From Enterococcus xiangfangensis (GTDB lineage Bacteria; Bacillota; Bacilli; Lactobacillales; Enterococcaceae): a stretch of 64,000 nucleotides of DNA. Shown here piece by piece: positions 25,748-36,605 of this stretch. Location of the stretch: NCBI RefSeq assembly GCF_005405365.1, contig NZ_BJDX01000006.1, positions 124,001 to 188,000 of the forward strand, given 5' to 3'. The notes beneath the pieces were generated by a model, which was given only the letters and a program-made list of their open reading frames with translations, was not told the DNA's origin and did no database searches. The position numbers were made by a program, and so were the translations under genes. Within the stretch, counting starts at the first letter, position 1; each line of letters opens with the position of its first letter.

Positions 25748-28302
25748 TGCCTCAAAAAACGAAAAATACGCCGATGATGGAACAATATTTGGCGATCAAA
25801 GAACAATACAAAGATGCCTTTTTATTTTATCGTTTGGGAGACTTTTATGAGCTTTTCAATGAAGATGCGATCAAAGTTTCACAACTGTTAGAGTTGACGC
25901 TGACGAGCCGCAATCGAAATGCTGAAGATCCGATCCCGATGTGCGGTGTTCCCCATCATTCGGCTCAAGGGTATATCGATACACTGGTCGAACAAGGCTA
26001 CAAAGTTGCTATTTGCGAACAAATGGAAGATCCAAAGCAAGCCAAAGGCATGGTCAAGCGGGAGGTCGTCCAACTGATCACACCAGGAACAGTAATGGAA
26101 GGCAAAGGAATCGAAGCAAAAACGAATAACTTTTTGACTGCGGTCATCCAAGTGAAAGATAAATTCGGTTTTGCTTATGCAGATTTATCGACAGGTGAAT
26201 TGAAGACTGCGTTGCTGCACGACGAAGAAGCAGTGATGAATGAAGCCACAGCTTTGCAAACAAAGGAACTTATTTTAGGCAGTGAGATTCCCGAACAGCT
26301 GCAAAAAAATTTGGCGGAGCGACTTGGTTTAGTTTTTTCTAAACAAGAGACGATCGAAGATAATGCTGAGTTTAGTTTTTTGACTGCTGATTTGACGAAT
26401 GAATTAGAAAAAGAAGCCACAGGTAAATTGTTGACCTATCTATCTGTCACACAAAAACGTAGCCTGGGTCACATCCAAAAAGCAGAAGAATATCAACCGG
26501 AACATTTCTTGAAGCTGGATTATTTTTCTAAGACGAATTTAGAATTGACTCGTTCGATCCGAACAGGAAAAAAACAAGGGACGTTATTGTGGTTATTGGA
26601 TGAAACAAAAACAGCGATGGGTGGACGTTTATTGAAACAATGGATCGACCGTCCCTTGATCCAAAAGCGTCAGATCCAGGCAAGACAAGCGATGGTTGCA
26701 TCTTTATTGACTGCATATTTTGAACGGATGGATTTGAACGAGTCTTTGACGAAAGTTTATGACTTAGAACGCTTGGCTGGTCGTGTCGCTTTTGGTAATG
26801 TCAACGGACGCGATTTGATTCAATTAAAAACATCATTGATGCAAGTGCCGCAGATCCGTCAATTATTGACAGGGATCAATCAAGGGGAATGGAATGATTT
26901 GTTGGTAGATATGGAACCAATGGATGATCTCGTCGCTTTGATCGAAAAAGCTATCAATGAAGAGGCGCCGTTGCAGATTACTGAAGGCAATGTCATTAAA
27001 GACGGTTACGATGAACAATTGGATCAATACCGAAAAGCCATGAAAAACGGCAAAACTTGGTTGGCTGAATTAGAAGCTCGCGAGCGTGAAGCAACGGGAA
27101 TCAAAACATTGAAAGTCGGCTACAACCGCGTATTCGGTTACTACATCGAGATCACTAAATCCAATCTTTCCAACTTAGAAGAAGGCAAGTACGAGCGGAA
27201 ACAAACGTTGGCCAATGCGGAAAGATTCATCACACCAGAACTGAAAAAACTAGAAACATTGATTTTAGAAGCTGAAGAAAAATCGGTCGCGTTAGAATAC
27301 GATCTTTTCTTAAAGGTACGCAATGAAGTCAAAAAAGCAATCACGCGTTTGCAAAAATTGGCAAAAAGTTTGAGTGCGACGGATGTGCTGCAAAGTTTTG
27401 CAACGATTAGCGAACGGTATCAATATATCCAGCCGATAATGGAAACTGGCACCGCTAATCTGCAAATCAGTGAAGGACGTCACCCCGTCGTGGAAAAAGT
27501 TCTTGGTCACCAAGAATATATTCCAAATAGTGTGCATATGGATCCAGATGAAATGGTCTTATTGATCACCGGACCGAACATGTCTGGTAAAAGTACGTAT
27601 ATGCGTCAACTTGCTTTGACTGTGATCATGGCGCAAATGGGTTGTTTTGTTCCTGCTGAAAAAGCAGAGCTGCCGATTTTTGATCAAATTTTTACTCGAA
27701 TCGGTGCCAGTGATGATTTGATCGCCGGTCAATCGACCTTCATGGTAGAGATGATGGAGGCCAATCAAGCTCTGCGTCATGCGACGCCGAATAGTTTGAT
27801 TTTATTCGACGAGTTGGGGCGCGGTACCGCGACTTACGACGGGATGGCTTTAGCACAGGCAATCATTGAGTATATCCATAAACGTGTCAAAGCAAAAACA
27901 TTATTTTCGACGCACTATCATGAGTTGACTGTGTTAGAAGATACATTGCCGAAATTAAAAAACGTCCATGTGGGGGCAGTTGAACAAAATGGTGAAGTAG
28001 TCTTCTTGCACAAATTGATGGAGGGTCCTGCTGATAAAAGTTACGGGATCCATGTGGCAAAGATTGCAGGGATGCCGACTGAATTATTAGCACGAGCAGC
28101 TACGATTTTAGCGGCTTTAGAAGCCGATACACCGGTTCAGCAAAAAGCCGAAGTCACAGAAGAAACGGAACAACTTTCATTGTTTAATGAAGTTTCGACC
28201 GCTGAGCTGAGTGTGGTGGACAGTCTTAAAAAAGCCAATTTACTTGAAATGAATCCTATGGAAGCTTTAAACTTCTTATACGAATTGCAAAAACGGATTT
28301 AA
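25744..28302 (+). CDS. mutS: DNA mismatch repair protein MutS
   Basis: An 852-residue mismatch-recognition ATPase. The N-terminal mismatch-binding loop is '[11 protein letters not shown]' (Phe and Glu of the Phe-x-Glu motif) near residue 32, the Walker A '[14 protein letters not shown]' near 608, and Walker B '[11 protein letters not shown]' near 685, followed by the helix-turn-helix dimer contact. A short C-terminal tail ends '[17 protein letters not shown]', probably the beta-clamp or tetramer segment. Two adjacent ATG codons overlap the preceding stop. mutL follows after 15 bases. Confidence 0.97.
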   Translation: MMPQKTKNTPMMEQYLAIKEQYKDAFLFYRLGDFYELFNEDAIKVSQLLELTLTSRNRNAEDPIPMCGVPHHSAQGYIDTLVEQGYKVAICEQMEDPKQAKGMVKREVVQLITPGTVMEGKGIEAKTNNFLTAVIQVKDKFGFAYADLSTGELKTALLHDEEAVMNEATALQTKELILGSEIPEQLQKNLAERLGLVFSKQETIEDNAEFSFLTADLTNELEKEATGKLLTYLSVTQKRSLGHIQKAEEYQPEHFLKLDYFSKTNLELTRSIRTGKKQGTLLWLLDETKTAMGGRLLKQWIDRPLIQKRQIQARQAMVASLLTAYFERMDLNESLTKVYDLERLAGRVAFGNVNGRDLIQLKTSLMQVPQIRQLLTGINQGEWNDLLVDMEPMDDLVALIEKAINEEAPLQITEGNVIKDGYDEQLDQYRKAMKNGKTWLAELEAREREATGIKTLKVGYNRVFGYYIEITKSNLSNLEEGKYERKQTLANAERFITPELKKLETLILEAEEKSVALEYDLFLKVRNEVKKAITRLQKLAKSLSATDVLQSFATISERYQYIQPIMETGTANLQISEGRHPVVEKVLGHQEYIPNSVHMDPDEMVLLITGPNMSGKSTYMRQLALTVIMAQMGCFVPAEKAELPIFDQIFTRIGASDDLIAGQSTFMVEMMEANQALRHATPNSLILFDELGRGTATYDGMALAQAIIEYIHKRVKAKTLFSTHYHELTVLEDTLPKLKNVHVGAVEQNGEVVFLHKLMEGPADKSYGIHVAKIAGMPTELLARAATILAALEADTPVQQKAEVTEETEQLSLFNEVSTAELSVVDSLKKANLLEMNPMEALNFLYELQKRI

Positions 28303-28317
28303 CAAAGGAGGCATTCG

Positions 28318-30288
28318 ATGGGAAAAATCCAAGAATTATCCGAACGCTTAGCCAATCAAATAGCTGCCGGTGAAGTCGTTGAACGCCCGGCATCTGTCGT
28401 AAAAGAATTGGTCGAAAATGCGATCGATGCCCAAGCGACACAAATAGATATTTTGATTGAAGAAGCTGGTTTGAAAAAAATCCAGATCGTAGACAACGGC
28501 GAAGGTATCAGCCAAGAAGATGTCGAAAATGCTTTTAAGCGCCACGCTACCAGTAAGATCCATAGTCGAGACGACTTGTTTCGTATTCGGACGTTAGGAT
28601 TTCGTGGAGAAGCTTTGCCGTCAATCGCCTCTGTTTCTGAACTGACATTAGAGACTGCAACGGCAGATGAAACGCAAGGATCATATTTGGTTTTAAAAGG
28701 CGGAAAGGTCGAGGAACATCGGCCAACTTCATTACGAGTAGGAACGAAGCTTACCGTAGAAAACCTTTTTTTCAATACTCCTGCTCGGCTGAAATATGTC
28801 AAAACATTACAAACAGAATTGTCGAAGATCGGTGATATCGTCAACCGAATGGCGTTGAGTCATCCACAAATTGCGTTTCGCCTTGTTCATGACGGTCATA
28901 AGATGCTGACGACGAGCGGCAGCGGTGACTTGAAACAAACACTTGCCGGTATTTATGGCGTAGCGACTGCTAAAAAAATGTTGAAGATTGAAGCCAAAGA
29001 CTTGGACTTCAACTTAAAGGGCTATGTTTCGCTGCCAGAAGTAACGCGAGCAAGCCGCAATTATCTTTCTGTGATCATTAATGGCCGCTACATCAAAAAT
29101 TATGCGCTGAACAAAGCAATTGTCCAAGGCTATCAGTCTAAACTGATGGTCGGTCGCTATCCGCTTGCGGTATTGGAGATTACTATGGACCCGCTACTAG
29201 TCGATGTGAACGTCCATCCGACAAAACAAGAAGTACGTTTGTCGAAAGAAAAAGAATTGACTGAATTGATCAGCCAAGCTATCGCTGAAAGTTTGCGCCA
29301 AATTAATTTGATCCCAGATGTCGGCGAAAATCCAAGTTTTAAACGAAAAGTTGAAAAAATCCAAACGGAACAATTAGACTTGCCGCTAGAAGAACAGCCA
29401 AAGAAAAAAAGCGATTTGAATTATGATCCGAAGACGGGCATTTTTTATGTTGAACAAACATCTGAACCACCTGTTTCAATTAAAGAAGAGCCGTTTGAAG
29501 CAAGTAAGCCGCTACCGCTGAAATCAGAAACAGAACAAGTAGCGACAGCGGAAATCTCGCCGACCACACCGGAAGAAGCAGATGAGTATGTTGAACTGGC
29601 TAGCACGGATCATCCTGAGTTTGATTTAAGTACGCAATCGGGTGAAAAAGTCATCGAGCAGGCGATTACTAAATTGGAGCAGGAAAAGCTGCAAGAACGC
29701 TTCCCGTTGTTAGAATATTTTGGTCAGATGCATGGAACGTATTTATTTGCTCAAAGCAAAGACGGGTTGTACATCGTTGATCAGCATGCAGCTCAAGAAC
29801 GAATTAAATATGAGTATTTCCGCGAAAAAATCGGGGATGTCTCGGCTGATTTACAAGAATTATTAGTTCCCTTTGTTTTGGATTACCCGAATAACGATGC
29901 GATCAAATTAAAAGAACAAACGGAGTTGCTCCAAGAAGTCGGCATCTATTTAGAAGAATTTGGGCCGAATAGTTTTATCGTCCGAGCCCACCCAACGTGG
30001 TATCCGGCAGGACAAGAAGAAAGTATTATTCGCGAGATGATCGAGATGCTTTTGATCACCGGTTCTGTCAGCGTTAAAAAATTCCGCGAGGCAACAGCAA
30101 TCATGATGAGTTGTAAACGATCGATCAAAGCCAATCATCATTTGAATGAGGCGCAAGCCCGTGTGCTACTGACTGATTTGGCACAATGTGAAAATCCGTT
30201 TAATTGTCCGCATGGTCGGCCAGTTTTGATCCACTTTAGCAACAATGATATGGAACATATGTTTAAACGAATCCAAGATCCTCATTGA
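28318..30288 (+). CDS. mutL: DNA mismatch repair protein MutL
   Basis: A 656-residue GHKL ATPase and nicking endonuclease that acts with MutS. The N-terminal ATPase shows 'ELVENAIDA' (catalytic Glu near 35) and '[10 protein letters not shown]'. A low-complexity acidic linker lies at about 345-450. The C-terminal domain has '[12 protein letters not shown]', the DQHA-x2-E-x4-E motif of endonuclease-active MutL, and 'CPHGRP' near the end. The enzyme therefore nicks by itself, as expected for an organism without MutH. SD AAGGAGG is good. Confidence 0.97.
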   Translation: MGKIQELSERLANQIAAGEVVERPASVVKELVENAIDAQATQIDILIEEAGLKKIQIVDNGEGISQEDVENAFKRHATSKIHSRDDLFRIRTLGFRGEALPSIASVSELTLETATADETQGSYLVLKGGKVEEHRPTSLRVGTKLTVENLFFNTPARLKYVKTLQTELSKIGDIVNRMALSHPQIAFRLVHDGHKMLTTSGSGDLKQTLAGIYGVATAKKMLKIEAKDLDFNLKGYVSLPEVTRASRNYLSVIINGRYIKNYALNKAIVQGYQSKLMVGRYPLAVLEITMDPLLVDVNVHPTKQEVRLSKEKELTELISQAIAESLRQINLIPDVGENPSFKRKVEKIQTEQLDLPLEEQPKKKSDLNYDPKTGIFYVEQTSEPPVSIKEEPFEASKPLPLKSETEQVATAEISPTTPEEADEYVELASTDHPEFDLSTQSGEKVIEQAITKLEQEKLQERFPLLEYFGQMHGTYLFAQSKDGLYIVDQHAAQERIKYEYFREKIGDVSADLQELLVPFVLDYPNNDAIKLKEQTELLQEVGIYLEEFGPNSFIVRAHPTWYPAGQEESIIREMIEMLLITGSVSVKKFREATAIMMSCKRSIKANHHLNEAQARVLLTDLAQCENPFNCPHGRPVLIHFSNNDMEHMFKRIQDPH

Positions 30289-30309
30289 TCATGGGTAAGG
30301 AGTAGAAGA

Positions 30310-30867
30310 ATGACAGTTATTTTAGCTTCACAATCACCAAGACGAAAAGAATTATTGCGTTGGTTGATCTCTGATTTCATCGTTCAACCGGCTGATATTG
30401 ATGAAGAAGTCAAAGATCAGTATGCCCCCGAAGAATATGTGATGGAAATGGCACGACAAAAAGCAGCGGTCATCGCTGCTGATAACTTTGATGCATTAGT
30501 TATCGCCAGCGATACCGTTGTAGTGCTGGATGAAAAGATTTTAGGAAAACCTAAGAGTCGGCAAGAAGCCTTTGATATGTTGAAAGGCATGAGCGGCGGC
30601 AGTCATTTGGTTTATACGTCGGTAATGCTCCGTAGAAAAACACAGTTGGAAGAACGATTGACATCTGCGAAAGTAACGTTTTATCCCTTGAGCGATGAAG
30701 AGATCAATCGGTATCTTGATAGCGATGATTATAAAGACAAGGCAGGAGCATACGGTATCCAAAATGGTGCAGGCGTCTTTGTTGAACGTATTGAAGGCGA
30801 CTATTACAGCATCGTAGGCTTTCCTGTAGGGACCGTGAATCAAATGTTGAAAAATTTTGAACAATGA
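30310..30867 (+). CDS. maf: Maf family nucleotide pyrophosphatase
   Basis: A 185-residue Maf/HAM1-like protein. The signature 'SQSPRRKELL' near residue 7 and 'ASDTVVVLDEKILGKP' near 68 are complete. Maf proteins hydrolyse modified or canonical NTPs (dTTP/UTP) and are linked to septum arrest. AAGGAG lies upstream. Co-directional with mutL after 21 bases, then terminated at 30868-30899. Confidence 0.9.
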   Translation: MTVILASQSPRRKELLRWLISDFIVQPADIDEEVKDQYAPEEYVMEMARQKAAVIAADNFDALVIASDTVVVLDEKILGKPKSRQEAFDMLKGMSGGSHLVYTSVMLRRKTQLEERLTSAKVTFYPLSDEEINRYLDSDDYKDKAGAYGIQNGAGVFVERIEGDYYSIVGFPVGTVNQMLKNFEQ

Positions 30868-30899
30868 TCGATGAGCTTTTTGCTCGTCGATTTTTTTTC
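30868..30899 (+). terminator. Terminator after maf
   Basis: TCGATGAGC/GCTCGTCGA with a T5 loop, followed by T8. Its stem begins inside the maf stop region. Confidence 0.92.
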
Positions 30900-31081
30900 A
30901 CCTGAATTTTCGAAAGGCTCGTATGCAAAGTGAGGGAAGGACGACTTGGAAAAAAGTGTGTGAACCGTTTGCTAGTTTTCAAAAATTGTTTAATAACCAA
31001 GTGATCATGAGCAGATTCTTCGTTTCTTTTTGTGTGCGGGCGTATGCTTATTTTATTCAAAAATGAAAGCGAGGAATTACG

Positions 31082-31507
31082 ATGAATGAAGAATTGAAAC
31101 AGAAACTTTCACCGATAGAATATGCAGTGACGCAAGAAAATGCGACCGAGCGACCTTTTTCTGGAAAATATGATGACTTTTATCAAAAAGGAATCTATGT
31201 CGATGTCGTCAGCGACGAACCGTTGTTTTCTTCCAGCGATAAATATGATGCTGGCTGTGGCTGGCCGTCTTTCAGCCAGCCAATCGAAAAACGCGGCGTT
31301 GCAGAAAAAGCAGATTTTTCTCATGGCATGCATCGGGTAGAAGTTCGCAGTAAAAAAGGCGATTCGCATTTAGGTCATGTTTTTAGTGATGGTCCACAAG
31401 ATCAAGGAGGACTACGCTATTGTATCAATTCTGCGGCACTGCGCTTTGTTCCATTTGATGAGATGGAAGCGGCAGGTTATGGTGAATATAAAGCAGTAGT
31501 AAAATAA
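31082..31507 (+). CDS. msrB: Peptide methionine (R)-S-oxide reductase MsrB
   Basis: A 141-residue MsrB that repairs R-methionine sulfoxide in proteins. '[10 protein letters not shown]' near residue 58, 'SHLGHVF' near 98 and '[11 protein letters not shown]' near 117 (catalytic Cys) are the family motifs. The CxxC zinc pairs of many MsrB proteins are missing, so this is the zinc-free form. Single gene with its own terminator. Confidence 0.94.
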   Translation: MNEELKQKLSPIEYAVTQENATERPFSGKYDDFYQKGIYVDVVSDEPLFSSSDKYDAGCGWPSFSQPIEKRGVAEKADFSHGMHRVEVRSKKGDSHLGHVFSDGPQDQGGLRYCINSAALRFVPFDEMEAAGYGEYKAVVK

Positions 31508-31538
31508 GTTGTCCCGATTTTTCGGTGCAACTTTTTTC
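31508..31538 (+). terminator. Terminator after msrB
   Basis: AGTTG and CAACT arms plus inner CCGA/TCGG, then T6; directly after the stop codon. Confidence 0.8.
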
Positions 31539-31629
31539 AGAAAATGTCTAGAAATTATACAAAACTTGGTGAGGTGCCGCGTCTTTTTTAGGTATACTAG
31601 AAACATCCTATTTAGAGAAGGCGATATTT

Positions 31630-32058
31630 ATGAAAATGTTTAAAGAATTGAGTCTGTTGCTGCTGTATTCTATTCTTGGCGAAGGGTTGCGGATGTTTCT
31701 TCATTTACCGGTACCAGGAAGCATTATCGGCATTTTGCTATTATTTCTTTCTTTCCAAACCAAAATTTTGAAACCAACCGCAATTGAAGACACGGCGAAT
31801 TTCTTATTGAATCATTTAACTATTTTATTTGTACCGGCAGGTGTCGGTTTAATGCAATATTACGGAGCAATCAAATATACTTGGCCGATTTTATTAGGAG
31901 CTGTTGTTCTCTGCTCATTAGTTTCTCTTGTAGCAGTTGGAAAAACGGCAGAGTTAGTTGAAAAAGTTGGTCTAAAGAGCCGTGCAGAAAAATTGCATTT
32001 GCTTGAAAAAGTTGAAAGTCTGCGAGGTGAGGCGGATGATCTCAGCGCTGGCGAGTAA
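31630..32058 (+). CDS. lrgA: Holin-like protein LrgA/CidA family
   Basis: A 142-residue membrane protein with four helices of the CidA/LrgA family, small membrane proteins that influence murein hydrolase activity, autolysis and, in later work, pyruvate uptake. 'LHLPVPGSIIGILLLFL' is the family signature near residue 25. A TATACT -10 lies near 31592. No lytSR pair lies in the window, so its usual regulator is not seen. It overlaps lrgB by 23 bases. Confidence 0.9.
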   Translation: MKMFKELSLLLLYSILGEGLRMFLHLPVPGSIIGILLLFLSFQTKILKPTAIEDTANFLLNHLTILFVPAGVGLMQYYGAIKYTWPILLGAVVLCSLVSLVAVGKTAELVEKVGLKSRAEKLHLLEKVESLRGEADDLSAGE

Positions 32059-32737
32059 CCCGCTTTTCGGGTTGGCTTTGACGTTATTGATTTATACGGT
32101 GATGGAAAAACTTTTGAGCAAAGTCACTATTCCTTTTATCAATCCGCTGATCGCAAGTGTCGTCATTATTATCGTCTTATTGAAATTCAGTGGGATCAGC
32201 TACAAAGATTACAACATGGGTGGAAATTTGTTTACCATGATGATCACACCGGCGACCGTGGCATTAGCTTTGCCGCTGTATCAGAATTTTGACAAGCTGA
32301 AAAAATATTTTTTACCAGTGATTTTAGGAACTTTAGTTGGTGTCGTCCTTAATTGTTTATTGAGTGTTGGAATCGGGCGATTGTTCTCATTGAATCAAGG
32401 AATCGTCGTTTCTTTATTGCCAAAATCTGTAACAACAGCGATCTCTGTCGATCTTTCTAGTCAGATGGGAGGGATCTCACCTGTTACTTTGGCGATCGTG
32501 GTCTCTACTGGGATTTTCGGTGCTTTAGTAGGAACGAAAGTCTTTGAAATCTTCAACATCAAAAGTCCTGTGGCACAAGGAATCGCTTTAGGCAGTACAT
32601 CTCATGCAATCGGTACAGGCCGAGCAATCGAGATTGGCGAGTTGGAAGGGATTTTGTCTGGCTTGTGTATTTGTGTCAATGGTTTAGTGACTGTAGCGTT
32701 GCTGCCGGTATTGTTTCGCTTATTTGAAAGTTTTTAG
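32036..32737 (+). CDS. lrgB: LrgB family membrane protein
   Basis: A 233-residue LrgB/CidB protein with about seven helices, the partner of LrgA. 'LLPKSVTTAISVDLS' near residue 125 and 'GSTSHAIGTGRA' near 190 are the family hallmarks. An upstream in-frame start at 31982 would run deep into lrgA; the ATG at 32036 has AGGTGAGG just before it and gives the usual N-terminus. A terminator immediately follows. Confidence 0.93.
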   Translation: MISALASNPLFGLALTLLIYTVMEKLLSKVTIPFINPLIASVVIIIVLLKFSGISYKDYNMGGNLFTMMITPATVALALPLYQNFDKLKKYFLPVILGTLVGVVLNCLLSVGIGRLFSLNQGIVVSLLPKSVTTAISVDLSSQMGGISPVTLAIVVSTGIFGALVGTKVFEIFNIKSPVAQGIALGSTSHAIGTGRAIEIGELEGILSGLCICVNGLVTVALLPVLFRLFESF

Positions 32738-32740
32738 TAA

Positions 32741-32788
32741 CCACTCCTTGCGCTCTTTTGCTAAAATAAAGCGTGAAGGAGTTTTTTT
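32741..32788 (+). terminator. lrgAB terminator containing the next gene's promoter and SD
   Basis: ACTCCTTGCGCT pairs with AGCGTGAAGGAGT (one mismatch), followed by T7. An extended -10, TGCTAAAAT (32758-32766), lies in the loop, and the AAGGAG in the 3' arm is the SD of the following regulator, whose ATG comes right after the T-run. Confidence 0.85.
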
Positions 32789-34243
32789 ATGTATATAGAA
32801 GCGCTGGAATTACAAAATTACGAGAAAGAAATTTATTTTGGTGTCCGTTTACTGGAATTGATGGATGATGGTCAGACTCACAAAAAAAGTGATCTGGCAA
32901 AAGCACTGACGTTAGATACGCGCAGTGTCCAACGATTACTGGAAGATCTAGGGAAAAATTATCTGCGTTTTACTGAAGCAGATCTGCCCTTGTTTGAAAA
33001 AAACGGCAATAGTTATCGGCTTTTGATCGCCAACCAAACGATGGAACAGAATCAGTTTCTCGTCGACTTGATTCGGCATTCGTTGGCTTATCGCTTGCTA
33101 GATCTTTTGATCGCCGGCAATGTTCGAACGATCAAAGAACTGAGTGAAAAGCTGTTTCGCAGCGAGTCGACGATCCGACGGAAATTAAAAGAAATCCGTA
33201 AAGAATTGGCGCCGCTGCAGTTAACGATCGAACGCGGCGAGGTGATTTTCAACGCACCAGAGGCAGTTATTCGAATGTATTTATCTGTCTATTATTGGCG
33301 CTTGTTTCGCGGCAAAGATTGGCCGTTTGCGCCGCTGCAGCATGAGTTGGTGGAAAAAGTCAGTCGCGCGATCCAACGTTTTTTTCAAGTCGATTTGAAT
33401 CCGATCAAGGAACAGCGGCTGGAATATTTAGTAGCAGCCCATTTACTGCGCGAGGTCCAGCATTATCCGCTAGAAAAAGATCATCAAAATGTGCTGAAAA
33501 ATGATCCGCTGTTTAAAGCTTTTTCTCGTCAATTGAAGGTTGTGATGCCGCCTTATTTCCGCAAACAGGGCCCGTTAGGAAATCTGTTTTTAAATTTATT
33601 GACGCGGGAAGAATATTATCATGAGCCAGCTATCACGGAGAAAATCCATCGCTTGCTGGCAAAAGCGCCGTTTTCGGTGATTGCTGAAGTGGAAACGATG
33701 TATCAATTATTAGAAAAGAAAATCAATGATGCTCCGACATGGAAAAAATTCCAGACGTTGCAGGCGGAAAATTATTTGATCAGCGGGCATCTGTACCATC
33801 GCTTATTTCCGATGATCCGTTTCAACATCAACGGCAAAGCCTTTTGGACGATGGTCACACAACAACAGCCTAGACTAGTTGCTTTTGTGGCGGATATTTT
33901 AGCGGATCAAGGCGGAAGCGAGTCGATTTTATTCGGCCGTTACTTATCGGTTTTACGCCGTTTGCCCGAGTTGACGGTGCAACCTGTGTTACGGATTTTT
34001 TTACAGACTGATTTGCCGGAATTTGAAGAATTGATTTTAAAAGAAGATGTGCGTCGATTTTTGGCCAATGATTTTCAAGTTGTGTTTGCGGAAACATTGA
34101 CTAATAGCGATCTTTGTTTAACGACGAGTTTGCTTTATGACAATGATGACGTCCCGACATTGGCGATTACACAAGAATTGCGAATGACGGATTATTTTGC
34201 CTTATTGCGGTTATTGCAAGGATTCGGCGGTAAGAGTTTTTAA
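32789..34243 (+). CDS. Mga-family transcriptional regulator (second copy)
   Basis: A 484-residue regulator built like the one at 6727-8235: N-terminal HTH ('KSDLAKALTLDTRSVQRLL', residues 34-52), second HTH ('IKELSEKLFRSESTIRRKL', near 112-130), long helical middle and a C-terminal EIIB-like region. Many LysR-unlike virulence and carbohydrate regulators of this type exist in enterococci and streptococci. Its target is unknown; lrgAB upstream and ruvAB downstream are its only neighbours. Expression is tied to the overlapping terminator/SD arrangement before it. Confidence 0.78.
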   Translation: MYIEALELQNYEKEIYFGVRLLELMDDGQTHKKSDLAKALTLDTRSVQRLLEDLGKNYLRFTEADLPLFEKNGNSYRLLIANQTMEQNQFLVDLIRHSLAYRLLDLLIAGNVRTIKELSEKLFRSESTIRRKLKEIRKELAPLQLTIERGEVIFNAPEAVIRMYLSVYYWRLFRGKDWPFAPLQHELVEKVSRAIQRFFQVDLNPIKEQRLEYLVAAHLLREVQHYPLEKDHQNVLKNDPLFKAFSRQLKVVMPPYFRKQGPLGNLFLNLLTREEYYHEPAITEKIHRLLAKAPFSVIAEVETMYQLLEKKINDAPTWKKFQTLQAENYLISGHLYHRLFPMIRFNINGKAFWTMVTQQQPRLVAFVADILADQGGSESILFGRYLSVLRRLPELTVQPVLRIFLQTDLPEFEELILKEDVRRFLANDFQVVFAETLTNSDLCLTTSLLYDNDDVPTLAITQELRMTDYFALLRLLQGFGGKSF

Positions 34244-34255
34244 CCGCCGTCTTTT
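34225..34255 (+). terminator. Terminator overlapping the stop of the second Mga-like gene
   Basis: CGGCGGT/ACCGCCG, loop of 11, then TCTTTT. The stop codon lies within the hairpin. An extended -10 (TGCTAAAAT, 34257-34265) follows for ruvA. Confidence 0.7.
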
Positions 34256-34392
34256 GTGCTAAAATGATGAGAACATATGTGCAGTTTATTCGTTGCAACT
34301 TCTGCATGTTTTAGTTAGATGGAATGAAAATAAAATCATTGGATGATCCTATTAATTCGGATCAATTTCTGCAACACAAGAAAGGAACAACT

Positions 34393-34986
34393 ATGTACGA
34401 ATATATTACTGGTCGATTGACATTCATCAGTCCAAGTTATGTAGTGTTGGATGTGAATGGTATCGGCTATCAAATCGCGCTAGGCAATCCCTACCGCTAC
34501 AGCAGCAAGATGGAACAGTCTGTAACGATCTATGTCCAACAAATCATCCGTGAAGACGCGCATTTATTATACGGCTTTGAAACATTGGCTGAAAAAGAAT
34601 TGTTTTTGCGGCTGCTTTCTGTATCAGGGATTGGACCAAAAAGCGGACTAGCAATCATGGCGAATGACGATCATCAAGGATTGATCCAGGCAATCGAAGC
34701 TGGTGACGTGACTTATTTGGTAAAATTTCCAGGTGTCGGCAAAAAAACAGCACAGCAAATGGTCTTGGATCTAAAAGGCAAGCTGACTGAATTAGTTGAC
34801 GATCCGATGTCCTTATTTTATGAGGGCAATGACGATACAGCGCTGTCTGAAGCGATGGAAGCTTTGCAGGCGCTGGGCTACAGTCCAAAAGAAATCAAGA
34901 AAGTCGAAAAAGTTTTGGAAAAAGAATCATTGCCGAACACCGACGATTACTTGCGGGCAGCATTAAAATTAATGATGAAGAAATAG
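34393..34986 (+). CDS. ruvA: Holliday junction branch-migration protein RuvA
   Basis: A 197-residue protein that tetramerises on Holliday junctions and loads RuvB. '[21 protein letters not shown]' begins the OB domain (start shown in shortened form), and helix-hairpin-helix motifs '[16 protein letters not shown]' (near 70) and '[16 protein letters not shown]' (near 110) follow. A frame extension to 34324 lacks an SD; the ATG at 34393 has AAAGGA. ruvB follows after 13 bases. Confidence 0.96.
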   Translation: MYEYITGRLTFISPSYVVLDVNGIGYQIALGNPYRYSSKMEQSVTIYVQQIIREDAHLLYGFETLAEKELFLRLLSVSGIGPKSGLAIMANDDHQGLIQAIEAGDVTYLVKFPGVGKKTAQQMVLDLKGKLTELVDDPMSLFYEGNDDTALSEAMEALQALGYSPKEIKKVEKVLEKESLPNTDDYLRAALKLMMKK

Positions 34987-34999
34987 GAGGACGAGTGAA

Positions 35000-36001
35000 A
35001 TGGATGAAGAACATTTGTTATCACCTGATGCAGATGAACGTGACAAAAGTTTAGAAAAATCATTGCGTCCTCGTTATCTTGCTCAATACATTGGACAAGA
35101 CAAAGTAAAACAAGAGTTGTCGATTTATATCGAAGCGGCGAAAAATCGGCAAGAAGCGTTGGATCACGTCTTACTTTATGGACCGCCGGGCTTAGGAAAA
35201 ACAACGATGGCGATGGTGATCGCCAATGAAATGGATGTGCAGATTCGCTCGACCAGCGGGCCGGCAATCGAACGACCAGGCGATCTTGTGGCGATTTTAA
35301 ATGAGTTAGAACCTGGCGATGTCTTGTTTATCGATGAGATCCATCGGTTGCCGCGAGTAGCAGAAGAAACGTTGTATTCGGCAATGGAAGATTATTACGT
35401 GGACATTATGGTCGGCCAAGGTCCGACTGCTCATCCTGTGCATTTTCCTTTGCCGCCTTTTACATTAGTCGGAGCGACAACGCGGGCAGGGATGCTCTCG
35501 GCACCGTTGCGAGATCGTTTTGGGATCATTTCCCATATGGAATATTATGAAGAAAATGATTTGCGGGAGATCGTGTTGCGCTCAGCAGATATTTTTCAAA
35601 CAGAGATCGTAGAAACCGGTGCAATCGAGATTGCGCGCCGTTCACGGGGAACACCGCGAATCGCCAATCGATTGTTAAAAAGGATTCGTGATTTCGCACA
35701 AGTTCAATCTAATGGAATGATCGATCAAAAAATCGCAGATCAAGCATTGCGCTTATTGCAAGTCGATGAAGCCGGATTGGATTATGTCGATCAGAAATTA
35801 TTGAAAACTATGATCGAGCTTTATCACGGTGGTCCGATCGGCCTGAGTACGTTAGCGGTCAATATTGGTGAGGAACGGGAAACAGTTGAAGATATGTATG
35901 AACCGTATTTGATCCAAAAAGGGTTTATAAAACGGACACCGCGAGGACGGATGGCAACACCATTAGCTTACGAACATTTGAATTATCCTTATCAAGCATA
36001 G
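35000..36001 (+). CDS. ruvB: Holliday junction helicase RuvB
   Basis: A 333-residue AAA+ motor that drives branch migration. Walker A 'GPPGLGKTT' near residue 57, Walker B 'LFIDEIHRL' near 110, sensor 1 'GATTRAG' near 157, and the C-terminal winged helix '[12 protein letters not shown]'. All conserved residues are present. AGGAGG upstream. Operon ruvA-ruvB, with the TetR gene 15 bases downstream probably included. Confidence 0.98.
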   Translation: MDEEHLLSPDADERDKSLEKSLRPRYLAQYIGQDKVKQELSIYIEAAKNRQEALDHVLLYGPPGLGKTTMAMVIANEMDVQIRSTSGPAIERPGDLVAILNELEPGDVLFIDEIHRLPRVAEETLYSAMEDYYVDIMVGQGPTAHPVHFPLPPFTLVGATTRAGMLSAPLRDRFGIISHMEYYEENDLREIVLRSADIFQTEIVETGAIEIARRSRGTPRIANRLLKRIRDFAQVQSNGMIDQKIADQALRLLQVDEAGLDYVDQKLLKTMIELYHGGPIGLSTLAVNIGEERETVEDMYEPYLIQKGFIKRTPRGRMATPLAYEHLNYPYQA

Positions 36002-36016
36002 ATCGAAGGTGGAAAA

Positions 36017-36592
36017 ATGGCGGAAGGAAAAGCGACCAAAGAAACATTTGTCCAAGCGCTAGTCGCATTATGCCAAGAAAAAAATTACGACAAAATCACT
36101 GTTCAAGATATTAGCCAAGAGACCGGCTTGAACCGCCAAACATTCTATTATCACTTTAAAGATAAGAACGATCTGCTCCACTATGCGTATTATCAACATG
36201 GTTTGCAGTATCTAGTCTCTGATGAACTGGCATTGACGAATTGGGAAGAATCCGTGTTGAAGATGTTAAAAGAGATGCAGATTTTTCATCAATTTTATTT
36301 GAACACAGTCAAGTCGACACCCAAAGTACTGACTAAAGAATTCAATGAATTATCTAAACGGTTATTTTTCCGTCTGTTTGATGAAGTGGATCAAGAAGGC
36401 GCACTTTCATCTACGGATAAAGAATTTTATGCCCGCTTTTTAGCCCATGGCTGTGGTGGAATCTTAACGGATTGGCTTTTAGCCGGAGCGGATCAACCAC
36501 CAATCACAATTGCGGCACAATTATTTCGTTTCGCGAAAGATATTGAATTTTTTGCCTATCGATTATATGAAAAAGACTGGCGTGAGCAGTAA
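36017..36592 (+). CDS. TetR-family regulator, DhaS-like C-terminal domain
   Basis: A 191-residue one-domain-HTH regulator. The HTH is 'ITVQDISQETGLNRQTFYYHF' truncated here to its core 'TGLNRQTFYYHFKDK' near residues 36-50. The C-terminal ligand domain resembles the TetR_C_8/DhaS group ('HGCGGILTDWLLAG'). No dihydroxyacetone kinase genes are near, so the target is unknown; the convergent 2-hydroxyacid dehydrogenase gene is the nearest candidate only by position. The end of the gene lies inside a terminator stem for that neighbour. Confidence 0.8.
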   Translation: MAEGKATKETFVQALVALCQEKNYDKITVQDISQETGLNRQTFYYHFKDKNDLLHYAYYQHGLQYLVSDELALTNWEESVLKMLKEMQIFHQFYLNTVKSTPKVLTKEFNELSKRLFFRLFDEVDQEGALSSTDKEFYARFLAHGCGGILTDWLLAGADQPPITIAAQLFRFAKDIEFFAYRLYEKDWREQ

Positions 36593-36605
36593 GCTCACGT
36601 CAGTC
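36575..36605 (-). terminator. Terminator of the dehydrogenase, embedded in the tetR 3' end
   Basis: GACTGGCGTGAGC and GCTCACGTCAGTC pair (one mismatch) around a 5-base loop. A U-tract follows on the minus strand only. The stem covers the tetR stop codon and reaches the last base of the dehydrogenase gene. Confidence 0.8.

Noticed and set aside
28356..28844. Minus-strand open frame of 162 codons inside mutL
   Set aside because: It is antisense to the conserved ATPase domain with low-complexity Ser/Ile-rich translation and no start signals.
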